Shown here piece after piece: positions 33,738-45,917 of a stretch of 58,134 nucleotides of DNA. Position 1 is the stretch's first letter, and each line of letters opens with the position of its first letter. The translations under genes and the position numbers were made by a program. The notes under the pieces were generated by a model, which made no database searches, was not told the DNA's origin, and was given only the letters and a program-made list of their open reading frames with translations. Origin of the DNA: a bacterium (GTDB lineage: Bacteria > Desulfobacterota > Binatia > HRBIN30 > CADEER01); NCBI GenBank assembly GCA_030430165.1, contig JAUIGL010000037.1, forward strand, positions 1 to 58,134. Reading direction: 5' to 3'.

Positions 33738-34256
33738 TCACGCAGACAGTTCTTCGACCGTCTTGCCGCGCCGCTCGGCTACCTGTTCGGCGGTCTGCAA
33801 CTGCTCGAGCGCGGCGATGGTCGCCTTCACCATGTTGTGCGGATTGTGCGAGCCGAGGCACTTGGTCAGCAGGTTGCGGATTCCGGAGAGCTCGATGACG
33901 GCGCGGACACCGCCTCCGGCGATCACTCCGGTTCCCTGCCCAGCCGGGCGCAGCAGCACGTGACCGGCACCGTAGCGTCCCTCGATGCCGAACGGAATCG
34001 TGTCGTCGACGATCGGCACATCGACCAGCGACTTCTTCGCCGCCTCGATCGCCTTGCGGATCGCCTCGGGGACTTCCTTGGCTTTGCCGAGGCCGAAACC
34101 GACCTGGCCCTTGTAGTTCCCCACGACGACCAACGCGCCAAAGCTGAAGCGACGTCCACCCTTCACGACCTTGGCGACGCGATTGATGTGGACGACCTTC
34201 TCCTTGAACTCGACGCCCTGGATCTCGATGCGGTCTCGGCCGCGGCCTATCGCCAT
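33738..34256 (-). CDS. rpsE: 30S ribosomal protein S5
   Basis: The 172-residue protein has [20 protein letters not shown] and [21 protein letters not shown]5 signatures involved in decoding accuracy, and a C-terminal [12 protein letters not shown]. Length matches the family (about 167). It is seven bases before rpmD. Confidence 0.97.
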   Translation of the reverse strand: MAIGRGRDRIEIQGVEFKEKVVHINRVAKVVKGGRRFSFGALVVVGNYKGQVGFGLGKAKEVPEAIRKAIEAAKKSLVDVPIVDDTIPFGIEGRYGAGHVLLRPAGQGTGVIAGGGVRAVIELSGIRNLLTKCLGSHNPHNMVKATIAALEQLQTAEQVAERRGKTVEELSA

Positions 34257-34266
34257 CGTTAGCTCC

Positions 34267-34620
34267 TCAGAACTTCAAGCCCGCTTCGCGGGCTCCTTCG
34301 GCCACTTCCTTGACCCGGCCATGAAACAAGAATCCATTGCGGTCGAAGACGACCTGCCCGATGTTCTGCTCTTTGCACAGCTCGGCGATGCGCTCGCCGA
34401 CCTTGCGCGCGGCCTCGCGATTACCGGTCGCGGAAAGACCGAGCTTGAGCGTCGACGCCGCCGCCAGGGTTCGCCCCGAGGCGTCCTCGATGACCTGCGC
34501 ATAGATGTGCCGATTGCTGCGGAAGACCGACAGGCGCGGAATCTCGACCGTGCCTCGAACCTTCCTGCGGACAATCGCCTGGCGCCGCTTGCGCGCCAGC
34601 TCTCGCTGCAACGTAGCCAT
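34267..34620 (-). CDS. rplR: 50S ribosomal protein L18
   Basis: The 117-residue protein binds 5S rRNA. It contains [20 protein letters not shown] and ends with [20 protein letters not shown], as in L18. Gaps of 10 and 3 bases to rpsE and rplF show tight packing. Confidence 0.96.
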   Translation of the reverse strand: MATLQRELARKRRQAIVRRKVRGTVEIPRLSVFRSNRHIYAQVIEDASGRTLAAASTLKLGLSATGNREAARKVGERIAELCKEQNIGQVVFDRNGFLFHGRVKEVAEGAREAGLKF

Positions 34621-34623
34621 GTT

Positions 34624-35172
34624 CTACCTCCCGCCTGCCCCGGCCGCCTTACCGGCCTTGCGACGGATGTGCTCGTCGGAGTAGCGAACGCCCTTGCCTT
34701 TGTAGGGCTCCGGCGGCCGCAGCGCGCGAATCTGCGCGCTGACCTCGCCGAGCAACTGCTTGTCGGCCGACTCCATGGTCAAAACCGTCTGCTTGTCGAC
34801 CTTCGCCGACACGCCCTCGGGGAGCGTGTAGACGATCGGATGAGAGAAGCCGAGGCTGAGGTGGATCTCCTTGCCCTTGACGTCGGCGCGATAACCGACA
34901 CCGACGATCTCGAGGGTCCGCGAGAAGCCGTTGCTCACGCCTTCGATCAGGTTGGCGAGGAGCTTGCGCGCCAAACCGTGCTTGGCGCGGGCGTCGCGGT
35001 CGTCTTGCGAGCGCTCCACCTTGATCTCGCTGCCGTCGATCGCGAGCGACACGCTCGAAGGCAGGGCGTACTCACCCTTCCCTTTCGGCCCCTCGACCGA
35101 GACCACGCCGCTTTCCTCCCGCACCTTGACGCCGTCGGGCAACGGAATCGGCAGTCTACCAATTCGTGACAT
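34624..35172 (-). CDS. rplF: 50S ribosomal protein L6
   Basis: The 182-residue protein starts MSRIGRLPIPLPDGVKV and has the C-terminal LRPPEPYKGKGVRYSDEHI, the L6 signature, followed by RRKAGKAAGAGGR. L6 binds 23S near the sarcin-ricin loop. It is 6 bases after rpsH. Confidence 0.97.
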   Translation of the reverse strand: MSRIGRLPIPLPDGVKVREESGVVSVEGPKGKGEYALPSSVSLAIDGSEIKVERSQDDRDARAKHGLARKLLANLIEGVSNGFSRTLEIVGVGYRADVKGKEIHLSLGFSHPIVYTLPEGVSAKVDKQTVLTMESADKQLLGEVSAQIRALRPPEPYKGKGVRYSDEHIRRKAGKAAGAGGR

Positions 35173-35178
35173 CGTCCC

Positions 35179-35580
35179 TCACCAGACGGAGCAGAGAAGC
35201 TCCCCTCCAACGTTCTTCCGAGCCGCCTCGCGGTCGGGCAGAATCCCGGCCGGCGTCGACAGAATGTTGACACCGAGCCCGCCCCGCACCGAAGGCATCG
35301 ACTTGGCGCCGACGTACACCCGGTGACTCGGCCGACTGACGCGGCGAATCCCCTGGATGACCGGTTGATGGCGCCGGTCGTAGCGGATCCAGACGCGCAG
35401 GCTCTTCTTGGACGAATCGACGTCGACGACGTTGATGTCCTTCAAGAACCCCTCGGCGACCATCACCTTGGCCAGTTGCTCCTTCACCCGCGAATACGGG
35501 CATTCGATGTATTCCTTGCGCGCGCCCGACCCGTTGCGAATACGCGTCAGCAGGTCGGCAATCGGATCCGTCATCGACAT
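35179..35580 (-). CDS. rpsH: 30S ribosomal protein S8
   Basis: The 133-residue protein begins MSMTDPIADLLTRIRNG. An AGGAGGT 6 bases before the ATG at 35580 decides the start; the frame stays open upstream to 35709 through the rpsN region, which is a shadow. It contains KSLRVWIRYDRRHQPVIQGI and SRPSHRVYVGAKSMPSVRGG. S8 binds 16S and in E. coli represses spc translation. Confidence 0.96.
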   Translation of the reverse strand: MSMTDPIADLLTRIRNGSGARKEYIECPYSRVKEQLAKVMVAEGFLKDINVVDVDSSKKSLRVWIRYDRRHQPVIQGIRRVSRPSHRVYVGAKSMPSVRGGLGVNILSTPAGILPDREAARKNVGGELLCSVW

Positions 35581-35591
35581 CCTTGCACCTC

Positions 35592-35777
35592 CTACCAACT
35601 CGCCTTGCGCATGCCCGGGATCTGGCCGCTCAGGGCGCGATCGCGCAGACACAGCCGGCACATCTGAAACCGACGGTAGAACGCGCGCGGCCGGCCGCAC
35701 AGGGGGCACCGGTTGTACTCTCGGACCTTGAACTTCGGCGCCCGAGTCGCCTTGATGCGCATGCTGGTCTTAGCCAC
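35592..35777 (-). CDS. rpsN: 30S ribosomal protein S14, zinc type
   Basis: The 61-residue protein is the short, zinc-binding S14 (type Z): [20 protein letters not shown] supplies two CxxC pairs. It starts [18 protein letters not shown] and ends [11 protein letters not shown]. The 100-residue, non-zinc form of E. coli is absent here. Gaps to rplE and rpsH are 9 and 11 bases. Confidence 0.96.
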   Translation of the reverse strand: MAKTSMRIKATRAPKFKVREYNRCPLCGRPRAFYRRFQMCRLCLRDRALSGQIPGMRKASW

Positions 35778-35786
35778 GGCTCTCTC

Positions 35787-36326
35787 CTAAGCGCGGAAGG
35801 GCATGCCGAGCGCCTTGAGAAGCGCCTTGCCCTCCGCATCCGTCTTTGCAGTCGTTACGATCGAAATGCTCAGCCCCCGCACCTTGTCGATCTTGTCGAG
35901 GTCGATCTCGGGGAAGATGATTTGCTCGCGCACACCCAGCGAGTAATTGCCGCGACCGTCGAACGAGCGGTCCGACACACCGCGGAAGTCACGCACGCGG
36001 GGCAGGGCCAGGCTCATCAAGCGATCGAGAAACTCGTACATGCGATCGCCGCGCAGGGTGACGCTGCAGCCGATCGGCATCCCTTCGCGCAGCTTGAAGT
36101 TCGCGATCGCCTTGCGCGCCTTGCGCACCACCGGCTTCTGGCCGGAGATCACGGTGAGCTCCTGGACCGCCGCGTCCATCACCTTGGCGTTCTGGATCGC
36201 CTCGCCGAGCCCCATGTTGAGCACGACCTTCTCCAGCTTGGGAACCTCGTTGACGTTCTTGTAGCCGAGGTCTTTCATCAGCTGGCCGGCAACCTCGGAG
36301 CGATATTTGTCCTTCATGCGTGGCAT
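35787..36326 (-). CDS. rplE: 50S ribosomal protein L5
   Basis: The 179-residue protein has [20 protein letters not shown] and the end [19 protein letters not shown], typical of L5, which binds 5S rRNA and the P-site tRNA. It starts [12 protein letters not shown], three bases after rplX. Confidence 0.97.
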   Translation of the reverse strand: MPRMKDKYRSEVAGQLMKDLGYKNVNEVPKLEKVVLNMGLGEAIQNAKVMDAAVQELTVISGQKPVVRKARKAIANFKLREGMPIGCSVTLRGDRMYEFLDRLMSLALPRVRDFRGVSDRSFDGRGNYSLGVREQIIFPEIDLDKIDKVRGLSISIVTTAKTDAEGKALLKALGMPFRA

Positions 36327-36329
36327 CGG

Positions 36330-36650
36330 CTACCCATCCAACTCTTCGCCACAGCGGCGGCAGACCCGAACGCGCTTCCCGTCCTCGAGCACCTTCTTGC
36401 CGAGACGCGTCGGCGCGTTGCACTTTTCGCAGAGGAACATGAGGTTCGAGAGATGGATCGGCGCCTCTTTGTCGACGATGCCCGACGGGGTCTGCGGCGA
36501 CGTCGCTTTCTGGTGACGCTTCACCATATTGAGACTCTCGACCACCGCCCGGTCCGTCGAGGGGATGACGCGCAGCACCTTGCCGCTCTTGCCGCGCTCC
36601 CGTCCGGCGATGACCACCACCGTGTCGTTCTTTTTGATCCGTGCTCGCAT
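36330..36650 (-). CDS. rplX: 50S ribosomal protein L24 with zinc-ribbon tail
   Basis: The 106-residue protein begins with a KOW motif (IKKNDTVVVIAGRERGKSGK). The C-terminal part carries CEKCNAPTRLGKK and later CRRCGEELDG, two CxxC pairs forming a likely zinc ribbon, which E. coli L24 lacks but some bacterial L24 proteins have. L24 is an early 50S assembly initiator. Confidence 0.96.
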   Translation of the reverse strand: MRARIKKNDTVVVIAGRERGKSGKVLRVIPSTDRAVVESLNMVKRHQKATSPQTPSGIVDKEAPIHLSNLMFLCEKCNAPTRLGKKVLEDGKRVRVCRRCGEELDG

Positions 36651-36666
36651 AGTCAGCTCTCGTTGC

Positions 36667-37035
36667 TCACAGCACCTCTGGTGCCAGAGACAAGATTTTC
36701 ATGAACCGCTTGGCGCGAAGCTCGCGCGCCACCGGACCGAAGATTCGGGTGCCGACGGGCTCTCGCTGGTTGTCGAGCAGCACCGCGGAATTGTTGTCGA
36801 AGCGGATGAAGGATCCGTCCGGCCGCCCGACTTCCTTCGCCGTGCGCACCACCACCGCCTTCATGACGTCGCCCTTCTTCACTTTCGAATTCGGCGCCGC
36901 TTCCTTCACCGAGACGACAATGATGTCGCCCACCGATGCATAGCGCCGGCGCGAACCGCCGAGCACCTTGATGCAGAGTACACGGCGCGCCCCCGAGTTG
37001 TCGGCTACGTCTAGGACTGTTTCGGTCTGGATCAT
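36667..37035 (-). CDS. rplN: 50S ribosomal protein L14
   Basis: Taken from the ATG at 37035, the 122-residue protein starts [20 protein letters not shown], the universal L14 beginning. An upstream ATG at 37047 (MDEEMIQ) has AGGG seven bases before it and could be used instead. [20 protein letters not shown] and [19 protein letters not shown] complete the family pattern. The gap to rpsQ is 31 bases. Confidence 0.94.
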   Translation of the reverse strand: MIQTETVLDVADNSGARRVLCIKVLGGSRRRYASVGDIIVVSVKEAAPNSKVKKGDVMKAVVVRTAKEVGRPDGSFIRFDNNSAVLLDNQREPVGTRIFGPVARELRAKRFMKILSLAPEVL

Positions 37036-37066
37036 CTCTTCATCCAATTACCCTGGTCGGATCTCC

Positions 37067-37324
37067 TCAGACCGCCTTTTCGACGATCTTCTGGATCCGC
37101 CAGCGCTTGTCCTTGCTGATCGGCTTGGTCTCGGCGATCGTCACCCGATCGCCCACCCGGCATTCGTTCTGCTCGTCGTGCGCCTTGAAGCGCTTGCGAC
37201 GCTTTACGTACTTCTTGTAGCGCGGGTGCTTGACCAGGCGACTGACGGTCACCACGACCGTCTTGTCCATCGCGTTGCTCACCACCACGCCTTCGCGTGT
37301 CTTCGTTTTACCGCGCGTCATCAT
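37067..37324 (-). CDS. rpsQ: 30S ribosomal protein S17
   Basis: The 85-residue protein contains VVSNAMDKTVVVTVSRLVKH and the S17 signature GDRVTIAETKPISKDKRWRI. It begins [12 protein letters not shown] and overlaps the rpmC stop by 4 bases. S17 binds the 5' domain of 16S rRNA. Confidence 0.96.
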   Translation of the reverse strand: MMTRGKTKTREGVVVSNAMDKTVVVTVSRLVKHPRYKKYVKRRKRFKAHDEQNECRVGDRVTIAETKPISKDKRWRIQKIVEKAV

Positions 37325-37524
37325 GACTGCTCGCCCCGCTTGGCCCGCTCCTGCTGAATCGTCTTGACCCGAGCCAGGTCCCGCCGCGCCGTTCGCAGCG
37401 CGGCAGAGCTGTCGAGCTGGTTCGTCCCGCGACGCAACTCGAAGCGGAAAATCGACTCCCTCAACTCTTCTTCCTTACTGGAGAGCTCCTGGTCGCTGAG
37501 CTCACGCACTTCACTGGCCCGCAT
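37321..37524 (-). CDS. rpmC: 50S ribosomal protein L29
   Basis: The 67-residue protein starts [20 protein letters not shown] and ends [16 protein letters not shown], the helical hairpin of L29. The ATG at 37524 lies inside the last bases of rplP (14-base overlap); the frame extending to 37788 is a shadow. L29 sits at the exit tunnel and touches signal recognition particle and trigger factor. Confidence 0.95.
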   Translation of the reverse strand: MRASEVRELSDQELSSKEEELRESIFRFELRRGTNQLDSSAALRTARRDLARVKTIQQERAKRGEQS

Positions 37525-37939
37525 GCTCAACTCCTGGACGCTCGCAATACTGCGTCTCGATCGCCAACTTGCGCGCAGCAAGGCGCATCGCCTCGCGCGC
37601 GACCTCCGGGTTGACCCCTTCCATCTCGAAGATGATGCGGCCCGGCTTGACGACGGCGACCCACTGCTCCGGGTTCCCCTTCCCCTTACCCATGCGGGTT
37701 TCGGCGGGCTTCTTCGACAACGGCTTGTCCGGAAAAATGCGAATCCAGACGCGGCCACCGCGCTTGATGCGACGGGTGAGCGCAACACGCGCCGCCTCGA
37801 TCTGGCGCGCCGTCACCCAGCCGCGCCCGGTCGCCTGCAGCCCGTAGTCGCCGTACGCGAGGGTCGACCCCCGGTACGCGGTGCCGCCACGGCGCCCCTT
37901 GAAGCGCTTGCGGAACTTTATCTTTTTTGGTGCAAGCAT
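37511..37939 (-). CDS. rplP: 50S ribosomal protein L16
   Basis: The 142-residue protein opens [20 protein letters not shown] and has [20 protein letters not shown] and [19 protein letters not shown]. It contacts the A-site tRNA. The order rpsC-rplP-rpmC-rpsQ follows the S10 operon. Confidence 0.97.
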   Translation of the reverse strand: MLAPKKIKFRKRFKGRRGGTAYRGSTLAYGDYGLQATGRGWVTARQIEAARVALTRRIKRGGRVWIRIFPDKPLSKKPAETRMGKGKGNPEQWVAVVKPGRIIFEMEGVNPEVAREAMRLAARKLAIETQYCERPGVEHAGQ

Positions 37940-37952
37940 GATCGCTCCAGCC

Positions 37953-38615
37953 TCAGACGCCCATCGGGGTCTTCTGCTCTTCCTCCTGGCGCGTCAGGAT
38001 CTCGCCACGGAAGATCCACACCTTGACGCCGATCACTCCGTACGTCGTCTTCGCTTCCGCCGTGCCGTAGCTGATGTCGGCACGCAGCGTGTGCAGCGGA
38101 ACCCGCCCCTCGCGGTACCATTCCGAACGGGCGATCTCGGCGCCGCCGAGGCGACCGCCGCAGCGAACCTTGATCCCCTGCGCGCCCATCCGCATGCCGC
38201 GGCTGACCGCTTCCTTCATGGCGCGACGGAAGGCAACCCGGCGCTCCAGCTGGAGGGCGATGTTCTCGGCGACCAGCTGGCCGTCGAGGTCGGGCCGGCG
38301 CACTTCATGGATGTTGATGAAGGTCTCGCGCTCGGTCATCCCCGAAAGCTCGCTCTTGAGCTTCTCGATCTCGGCGCCCTTCTTGCCGATGACGATTCCC
38401 GGACGGGCCGTATAGATGTTGATCTTGGCCTTGTTCGCCGCGCGCTCGATCTCCACCTTCGAGATGCCAGCGTGGTAGAGCTTCTGCTTCAGGAACTTCC
38501 TGAGCTTCATGTCTTCGTGCAGTAGCTCGGCGTAGTCGCGCTTCGCGAACCAGCGCGAATCGCTGCTGTCGATGACACCGAGGCGGAAACCTCGCGGATG
38601 TACTTTCTGACCCAT
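37953..38615 (-). CDS. rpsC: 30S ribosomal protein S3
   Basis: The 220-residue protein starts [20 protein letters not shown]. It carries the KH domain with [19 protein letters not shown] and the C-terminal [21 protein letters not shown]3 lines the mRNA entry. A little shorter than E. coli S3 (233). Confidence 0.97.
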   Translation of the reverse strand: MGQKVHPRGFRLGVIDSSDSRWFAKRDYAELLHEDMKLRKFLKQKLYHAGISKVEIERAANKAKINIYTARPGIVIGKKGAEIEKLKSELSGMTERETFINIHEVRRPDLDGQLVAENIALQLERRVAFRRAMKEAVSRGMRMGAQGIKVRCGGRLGGAEIARSEWYREGRVPLHTLRADISYGTAEAKTTYGVIGVKVWIFRGEILTRQEEEQKTPMGV

Positions 38616-38630
38616 TCGAGCTCCTAAGCC

Positions 38631-38963
38631 TCAGCGTTCGTCCACGACCACCGTCAGGTGGGACGTTCTCTTGCGAATCACGGTCGCGCGCCCGTGCGCC
38701 CGTGGAGTGAACCGCTTCATCACCGCGCCGCCGTCGACCGCGATCCTCTTCACGTACAGGCGGTCGACGTCGACCGACTGCGTGTTCTCGGCATTGGCCA
38801 CGACCGAGCGAATCGTCTTGGAGACGATCTTCGCCCCCTTCTTCGGCAGGTGGTCGAGCATGTTGAGCGCTTCGCCGACCGCCTTGCCGCGCACCAGATC
38901 GGCGACCAGGCGCACCTTGCGCGGCGCGATCCGGAGATTGCGGCTGATAGCACGGGCTTCCAT
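38631..38963 (-). CDS. rplV: 50S ribosomal protein L22
   Basis: The 110-residue protein shows RNLRIAPRKVRLVADLVRGK and ends with RAHGRATVIRKRTSHLTVVV, the L22 loop region in the exit tunnel where macrolide resistance changes arise. Gaps: 15 bases to rpsC, 4 to rpsS. Confidence 0.97.
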   Translation of the reverse strand: MEARAISRNLRIAPRKVRLVADLVRGKAVGEALNMLDHLPKKGAKIVSKTIRSVVANAENTQSVDVDRLYVKRIAVDGGAVMKRFTPRAHGRATVIRKRTSHLTVVVDER

Positions 38964-38967
38964 TTCC

Positions 38968-39249
38968 CTACTTCCCCTTGTCCGCCTTGCGATCCCCGGA
39001 GTGACCGTGGAACGTCCGCGTCGGCGAGAACTCGCCGAGCTTGTGGCCGACCATGTTCTCCGACACGTACACCGGGATGAACTTCCTGCCGTTGTGCACG
39101 GCGAAGGTGTGACCGATCATCTCCGGCGTGATCGTCGAACGACGCGACCACGTGCGGATGATCCGCTTCTCGCCGGAGGCTTCCATCGCCCCGACCTTCT
39201 TCAGCACATGACCGTCGACGAACGGTCCCTTTTTGATCGAACGCGCCAC
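38968..39249 (-). CDS. rpsS: 30S ribosomal protein S19
   Basis: The 93-residue protein starts [20 protein letters not shown] and has [20 protein letters not shown] followed by [15 protein letters not shown], the S19 signature of the 30S head. Confidence 0.97.
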   Translation of the reverse strand: MARSIKKGPFVDGHVLKKVGAMEASGEKRIIRTWSRRSTITPEMIGHTFAVHNGRKFIPVYVSENMVGHKLGEFSPTRTFHGHSGDRKADKGK

Positions 39250-39259
39250 GATGATCCCC

Positions 39260-40081
39260 TTACTTGCCCCGTCGCTTCACGATGTAGCGATCCGTCCGCG
39301 GGTTGTGCCGGGTCCGGTATCCCTTGGTGGGCCAGCCCCACGGGCTCTGCGGATGATTTCCCTTCGAGCGCCCCTCGCCACCACCGTGCGGGTGGTCGAC
39401 CGGGTTCATGGCAATACCGCGAACCTTCGGTCGCCGGCCGAGCCAGCGGGTGCGACCGGCCTTACCGAGCGAGATGTTGGAATGCTCGGAGTTGCCGACC
39501 TCACCGACGGTCGCGCGGCACGAGCCCTGCACCAGGCGCAGCTCGCCCGAAGGCAGCTTGAGGAGGGCCATCTTGCCTTCCTTGGCCATCAGCTGGATGC
39601 GGGTGCCGGCACTGCGGCCGAGTTGCCCGCCGCGGCCCGGGCGCATCTCGACGTTGTGCACCAGGGTACCCAGCGGAATGCTCGACAACGGCAGGCAGTT
39701 GCCGGGCTTGATGTCCGCTCCCGGACCCGCCTGAACGGTGTCGCCGACGCGCAAGCCGACCGGCGCCAGGATGTAGGCCTTCTCTCCGTCCCGGTAGTGC
39801 AGCAAGGCGAGCCGCGCCGAACGGTTCGGATCGTACTCGATCGCCGCCACCTTGGCCGGCACCAGCTCCTTGTTGCGCTTGAAGTCGACGATGCGGTAGC
39901 GCCGCTTGTGACCGCCGCCGCGGTGGCGAACGGTCATCTTGCCGGCAGCATTGCGCCCGCCGCTGCGCTTGCGCGGAGCCAGCAGACTCTTCTCCGGAGT
40001 CTTCTTGGTGATCTCCGCGAAGTCGGAAACGGACTGTCCGCGCCGCCCGGGCGAAGTCGGTTTGTATTGTCGGGTCGCCAT
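39260..40081 (-). CDS. rplB: 50S ribosomal protein L2
   Basis: The 273-residue protein starts [20 protein letters not shown] at 40081. The signature [20 protein letters not shown], including the histidine tied to peptidyl-transferase function, is near the C-terminus. Length equals the family norm. An upstream frame extension to 40117 adds residues from the rplW overlap and is rejected. Confidence 0.97.
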   Translation of the reverse strand: MATRQYKPTSPGRRGQSVSDFAEITKKTPEKSLLAPRKRSGGRNAAGKMTVRHRGGGHKRRYRIVDFKRNKELVPAKVAAIEYDPNRSARLALLHYRDGEKAYILAPVGLRVGDTVQAGPGADIKPGNCLPLSSIPLGTLVHNVEMRPGRGGQLGRSAGTRIQLMAKEGKMALLKLPSGELRLVQGSCRATVGEVGNSEHSNISLGKAGRTRWLGRRPKVRGIAMNPVDHPHGGGEGRSKGNHPQSPWGWPTKGYRTRHNPRTDRYIVKRRGK

Positions 40082-40085
40082 CTGC

Positions 40086-40376
40086 TTACGCCCCCTCGAA
40101 GAAGTCGATGCTGTCACCCTCGGCGAGCGTGACGTACGCCTTCTTCCACGCCGGCCTGCGGCCGACGATGCGGCCGACCCGGCGGGTCTTCCCGAGGTAG
40201 TTCAGAGTCCGGACCTTGGTCACCTTGACGTCGAACAGACGCTCGACCGCCTCACGGATCTCCGTCTTGTTGGCCGCGCTCGGAACCCGGAAGAGGATCT
40301 GATTGCCGTCTTCCTGAAGCAGCGTGCCCTTCTCGGTGATCAACGGCGACGCGAGAACCTGGAACAGATCCTTCAT
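40086..40376 (-). CDS. rplW: 50S ribosomal protein L23
   Basis: The 96-residue protein begins [20 protein letters not shown] and has [20 protein letters not shown] and [19 protein letters not shown]. It starts inside the rplD stop (ATGA), so translation is coupled. L23 docks trigger factor at the tunnel exit. Confidence 0.96.
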   Translation of the reverse strand: MKDLFQVLASPLITEKGTLLQEDGNQILFRVPSAANKTEIREAVERLFDVKVTKVRTLNYLGKTRRVGRIVGRRPAWKKAYVTLAEGDSIDFFEGA

Positions 40377-40999
40377 CGGGTGATCCTTCCCTGCAGCGCT
40401 TCGATCGATTCCTTGGTCACGATCAGGTGCCGGTAGCGGAGAATGTCGTAGACGTTGGCACCTTCGGCGCGCAGCACTTTGGCGTTGCGCAGATTGCGCG
40501 TCGCGCGCTCGAGATTGGCGTTCTCGCCGGCAGTGATGAAGAGGGCGCTGTCGACCTCGAGAGTCGCCAACAGGTTGGCGACGTTCTTGGTCTTCGGCTC
40601 GACGTCGAGACTGTCGACCACCACCAGGTTGCCGTCCTTCAACTTCATCGCCAGCGCCGACTGCAGTGCGCGCCGGCGCGCGCTGGCCGGCATCCGGTAC
40701 GAGTAGTCGCGCGGCTGCGGTCCGTGCGTGATCGCGCCACCCGGCCACAACGGCGAGCGAATCGAACCCGCGCGAGCACGACCAGTCCCCTTCTGGCGCC
40801 AGGGCTTGCGCCCGCCGCCGCTGACCGTGCCACGCGTCTTCACCGACGACGTGCCGGCGCGCCGATTGGCGGTCTGCATCTTGACGGCTTCGTAGATCAG
40901 GTGCTTGCGCACCGGCCCCTCGAAGACGTCGGCAGGCAGCTCGAGCTCGCCCGAGCTCTCCTTGCCCTGCGTCAGCACTGTCACCTTCATGTCGCTCAT
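40373..40999 (-). CDS. rplD: 50S ribosomal protein L4
   Basis: The 208-residue protein contains the conserved internal loop [20 protein letters not shown] followed by [20 protein letters not shown], and LRDRHLIVT-like C-terminus ([20 protein letters not shown]). In E. coli L4 represses the S10 operon by attenuation; no such leader is seen here. The gene overlaps rplC by 4 bases. Confidence 0.97.
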   Translation of the reverse strand: MSDMKVTVLTQGKESSGELELPADVFEGPVRKHLIYEAVKMQTANRRAGTSSVKTRGTVSGGGRKPWRQKGTGRARAGSIRSPLWPGGAITHGPQPRDYSYRMPASARRRALQSALAMKLKDGNLVVVDSLDVEPKTKNVANLLATLEVDSALFITAGENANLERATRNLRNAKVLRAEGANVYDILRYRHLIVTKESIEALQGRITR

Positions 41000-41676
41000 T
41001 GGTTCGCCTCGGCGGCAGCCGGCTCATCCGGGCGACGGTCGGCCTTGACCGCGGGGTGGAGAAGAACGACCCCACCGCGCGAGCCCGGGATGGCGCCGCG
41101 GATCAGTACCAGGTTCTCGTCGGCGCGAACGTCGACGATCTCGAGGTTCTGGGTGGTGACTCGCTCGTTGCCGAAGTGCCCCGCCATGCGCTTGCCCTTG
41201 AAGACGCGGCCCGGATACGAGCGGTTACCGATGGCGCCGCCGTGACGGAAGTACTCGTGGGTGCCGTGGCTGCCGGGAAATCCGCCGAAACCGTGTCGCT
41301 TGATCACGCCGGCGAAGCCCCGCCCCTTCGAGGTTCCGGTGACGTCGATGCGATCCCCGGCCTTGAAGACGGTCGCGACCGACACTTCCTGCCCGGGCGT
41401 CATCGCCTCCGTGTCCTCCTCGAGACGGAATTCCTTGAGGACGCGGAACACGCCCTTGCCCGCCTTGAGGCAATGCTCGCGGTACGCCTTCGACACCCGC
41501 TGCGGCTTCTTTTCGCCGTAGCCGAGCTGAACCGCGGCATAACCGTCGGTAGCCGCAGTCTTCGTCTGCACGACCGTACACGGGCCCGCCTCGACGACGG
41601 TGACCGGCACCAGCGTGCCGCCGTCGACGTAGACCTGGGTCATGCCGACCTTCTTGCCGATTAGTCCGAGAGCCAT
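40996..41676 (-). CDS. rplC: 50S ribosomal protein L3
   Basis: The 226-residue protein starts [20 protein letters not shown] and has [20 protein letters not shown] and [20 protein letters not shown], typical of L3, which binds near the peptidyl-transferase centre. The acidic/alanine tail ([10 protein letters not shown]) is a small extension. Confidence 0.97.
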   Translation of the reverse strand: MALGLIGKKVGMTQVYVDGGTLVPVTVVEAGPCTVVQTKTAATDGYAAVQLGYGEKKPQRVSKAYREHCLKAGKGVFRVLKEFRLEEDTEAMTPGQEVSVATVFKAGDRIDVTGTSKGRGFAGVIKRHGFGGFPGSHGTHEYFRHGGAIGNRSYPGRVFKGKRMAGHFGNERVTTQNLEIVDVRADENLVLIRGAIPGSRGGVVLLHPAVKADRRPDEPAAAEANQ

Positions 41677-41711
41677 GGAGCTTCGTCTCCTGCTTGCCCT
41701 GCCCGCCGCCC

Positions 41712-42020
41712 CTACTGGAGCTTGATTTCCACATCGACGCCGGCAGCGAGGTCCAGCTTGCCGAGGGCATCGATCGTCTGTTGTGTCGGGTCGAGAATAT
41801 CCAGTAGCCGCTTGTGGGTGCGGATCTCGAACTGCTCCCGCGACTTCTTGTCGACGTGCGGCGACCGGTTGACGGTGAACCGTTCTACACGCGTCGGCAG
41901 CGGGATCGGACCGGCGACGCGCCCACCGGTGCGACGCACGGTCTCGACGATCTCGCGCACGGACTGATCCAGTAGTCGGTAGTCGTACGCCTTCAAGCGG
42001 ATACGGATCTTGTCGTTCAT
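41712..42020 (-). CDS. rpsJ: 30S ribosomal protein S10
   Basis: The 102-residue protein contains [20 protein letters not shown] and [19 protein letters not shown], the S10/NusE signature; S10 also joins NusB in antitermination. It follows tuf by only 18 bases, so the S10 operon has no room for its own promoter here and is probably read through from str. Confidence 0.97.
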   Translation of the reverse strand: MNDKIRIRLKAYDYRLLDQSVREIVETVRRTGGRVAGPIPLPTRVERFTVNRSPHVDKKSREQFEIRTHKRLLDILDPTQQTIDALGKLDLAAGVDVEIKLQ

Positions 42021-42038
42021 GATTTGACCGAATCAGTC

Positions 42039-43229
<1,191 letters not shown>

Positions 43230-43260
43230 GATGGCTACCCTCCCAGGCCCTGATGGTTCT

Positions 43261-45342
43261 CTACGCGGCCCCGCTCCGGCCGATGATCTCCTCCGAGATC
43301 GCCGCCGGAACCGGCTCATAGTGGGAAAATTGCATGGTGTACGTCGCGCGTCCCTGGGTCGCCGACCGCAGGTCCGTCGCATAGCCGAACATCTCTTTCA
43401 GAGGCACATTGGCGGTGATCACCTGCGCACCGGCGCGCTGCTCGGTCCCCTGGACCTGGCCGCGGCGGCTCGACAAGTCGCCAATGACGTCCCCCATGTA
43501 CTCTTCGGGCGAGACCACCTCGACACCCATCACCGGCTCGAGGATGATCGCGTCGGCCTTGTTCGCCGCCTGCTTGAGCGCCATCGAACCGGCGATCTTG
43601 AACGCCATCTCCGACGAGTCGACCTCGTGGTACGAACCGTCGATCAGCGTCACCTTGACGTCGACCATCGGGTAGCCGGCGAGAACGCCGCCCTCGAGCG
43701 CCTCGCGCGCGCCGCGCTCGACCGCGGGAATGTACTCGCGCGGCACCACGCCGCCCTTGATCTTGTCGACGAACTCGAACCCTCCGCCCGGACCGAGCGG
43801 CTCGACCTCGATGACGACGTGGCCATACTGACCGCGGCCACCGGTCTGGCGCTGGAACTTCGTGTTCTGCTCGACCGACTTGCGGATCGTTTCCTTGTAG
43901 GCGACCTGCGGGCGGCCGACGTTGGCGTCGACTTTGAACTCGCGCAGCAGGCGGTCGACGATGACCTCGAGGTGGAGCTCGCCCATCCCCTTGATGATCG
44001 TCTGGCCGGTCTCTTCCGCGGTTTCGACGCGGAAGGACGGATCCTCCTCCGCCAACTTCTGCAGCGAGACGCCGAGGCGCTCCTGGTCGGCCTTGGTCTT
44101 GGGCTCGATCGCAATCGAGATCACCGGATCCGGGAACTCGATCGACTCGAGAATCACCGGCGAGCTCGAGTCACAGATCGTATCGCCGGTGGTCACACCC
44201 TTGAGACCGACCGCGGCGGCGATGTCGCCGGCGTACACCTGCTGGATCTCCTCGCGCTTGTTCGCGTGCATCTTCAGCAGGCGCCCGACCCGGCCACTCT
44301 TGCCGCGGGTCGCGTTGAGAATGCTCGATCCGGTCTCCAACACTCCGGAGTAGACGCGGAAGAAGGCCAGCGTACCGACGTAGGGGTCGGTCATGATCTT
44401 GAACGCGAGCGCCGAGAACGGCGCGTCGTCGCTCGCCGGGCGCTCGACTTCCTCGCCCGACTTCGGGTCTTCACCAACCACCGCCGGCACGTCCAGCGGC
44501 GACGGCAGGTACTCGACCACCGCGTCGAGAAGCGGCTGCACGCCGCGATTCTTGAACGCAGTGCCGCACAGCAGCGGAACGATCTGCAGATCGAGGGTCG
44601 CCTTGCGGACGGCGGCGCGGAGCTCGTCGATGCCGATTTCCTGCCCCTCGAGATACTTCTCCATGAGCGCTTCGTCGGAATCGGCGACCGCCTCGAGAAG
44701 CTTGTCGCGCGCGGCCTCGGCGTCGGCCTGCATATCCGCGGCAATCTCCTCGGTGCGGAAGCTCGCGCCGAGATTCTCTTCGTCCCAGATCAGCGCCTGC
44801 ATGGCGACCAGATCGATCACACCGACGAAGTTCTCTTCCTTGCCGATCGGCAGCTGCAGCGGCACCGGATTGGCCCCGAGACGCTCGCGAATCATCGACA
44901 CACCGCGATCGAAGTCGGCTCCGACCCGGTCCATCTTGTTGATGAACGCGATCCGCGGAACCCGGTACTTGTCGGCCTGGCGCCACACCGTCTCCGACTG
45001 CGGCTCGACACCGCCGACCGAGCAGAAGACCGCAACCGCGCCGTCGAGCACGCGCAGCGAACGCTCCACCTCGATCGTGAAATCGACGTGGCCGGGCGTA
45101 TCGATGATGTTGATGCGGTGGTCGCGCCACTCGCAAGTCGTCGCCGCCGACGTGATGGTGATCCCGCGCTCCTGCTCCTGGACCATCCAATCCATCGTTG
45201 CCGTGCCTTCGTGCACTTCACCGATTTTGTAGTTGATCCCGGTGTAGAACAGGATGCGCTCGGTCGTAGTGGTCTTACCGGCATCGATGTGCGCCATGAT
45301 GCCGATATTGCGATTGCGTTCGAGTGGAACTTTCCGAGCCAT
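43261..45342 (-). CDS. fusA: Elongation factor G
   Basis: The 693-residue translocase starts [20 protein letters not shown] with P-loop [21 protein letters not shown] and NKMD. Domains II-V follow to [10 protein letters not shown]. Length equals the usual EF-G. No Shine-Dalgarno lies in the normal place: the ATG is preceded by a hairpin and a T-tract (separate entry), with GGAGGGAAGG about 37 bases upstream. Confidence 0.98.
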   Translation of the reverse strand: MARKVPLERNRNIGIMAHIDAGKTTTTERILFYTGINYKIGEVHEGTATMDWMVQEQERGITITSAATTCEWRDHRINIIDTPGHVDFTIEVERSLRVLDGAVAVFCSVGGVEPQSETVWRQADKYRVPRIAFINKMDRVGADFDRGVSMIRERLGANPVPLQLPIGKEENFVGVIDLVAMQALIWDEENLGASFRTEEIAADMQADAEAARDKLLEAVADSDEALMEKYLEGQEIGIDELRAAVRKATLDLQIVPLLCGTAFKNRGVQPLLDAVVEYLPSPLDVPAVVGEDPKSGEEVERPASDDAPFSALAFKIMTDPYVGTLAFFRVYSGVLETGSSILNATRGKSGRVGRLLKMHANKREEIQQVYAGDIAAAVGLKGVTTGDTICDSSSPVILESIEFPDPVISIAIEPKTKADQERLGVSLQKLAEEDPSFRVETAEETGQTIIKGMGELHLEVIVDRLLREFKVDANVGRPQVAYKETIRKSVEQNTKFQRQTGGRGQYGHVVIEVEPLGPGGGFEFVDKIKGGVVPREYIPAVERGAREALEGGVLAGYPMVDVKVTLIDGSYHEVDSSEMAFKIAGSMALKQAANKADAIILEPVMGVEVVSPEEYMGDVIGDLSSRRGQVQGTEQRAGAQVITANVPLKEMFGYATDLRSATQGRATYTMQFSHYEPVPAAISEEIIGRSGAA

Positions 45343-45351
45343 AGATGATGA

Positions 45352-45378
45352 AAAACGCGAACGAGCGGTTTCGTTCGC
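45352..45378 (-). terminator. Hairpin with U-tract between rpsG and fusA
   Basis: On the mRNA, GCGAACGA pairs perfectly with TCGTTCGC across the loop AACCGC (45378-45357), followed at once by GTTTTTC (T-tract 45352-45356). This has the form of an intrinsic terminator, ten bases before the fusA start. It might act as an attenuator. Alternatively, folding would bring the upstream GGAGGGAAGG nearer to the start codon. Confidence 0.6.
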
Positions 45379-45410
45379 GCCTTCCCTCCGTCAATTTGTT
45401 GCGATCGGGT

Positions 45411-45902
<492 letters not shown>

Positions 45903-45917
45903 CTACGCTTCGCAGCG

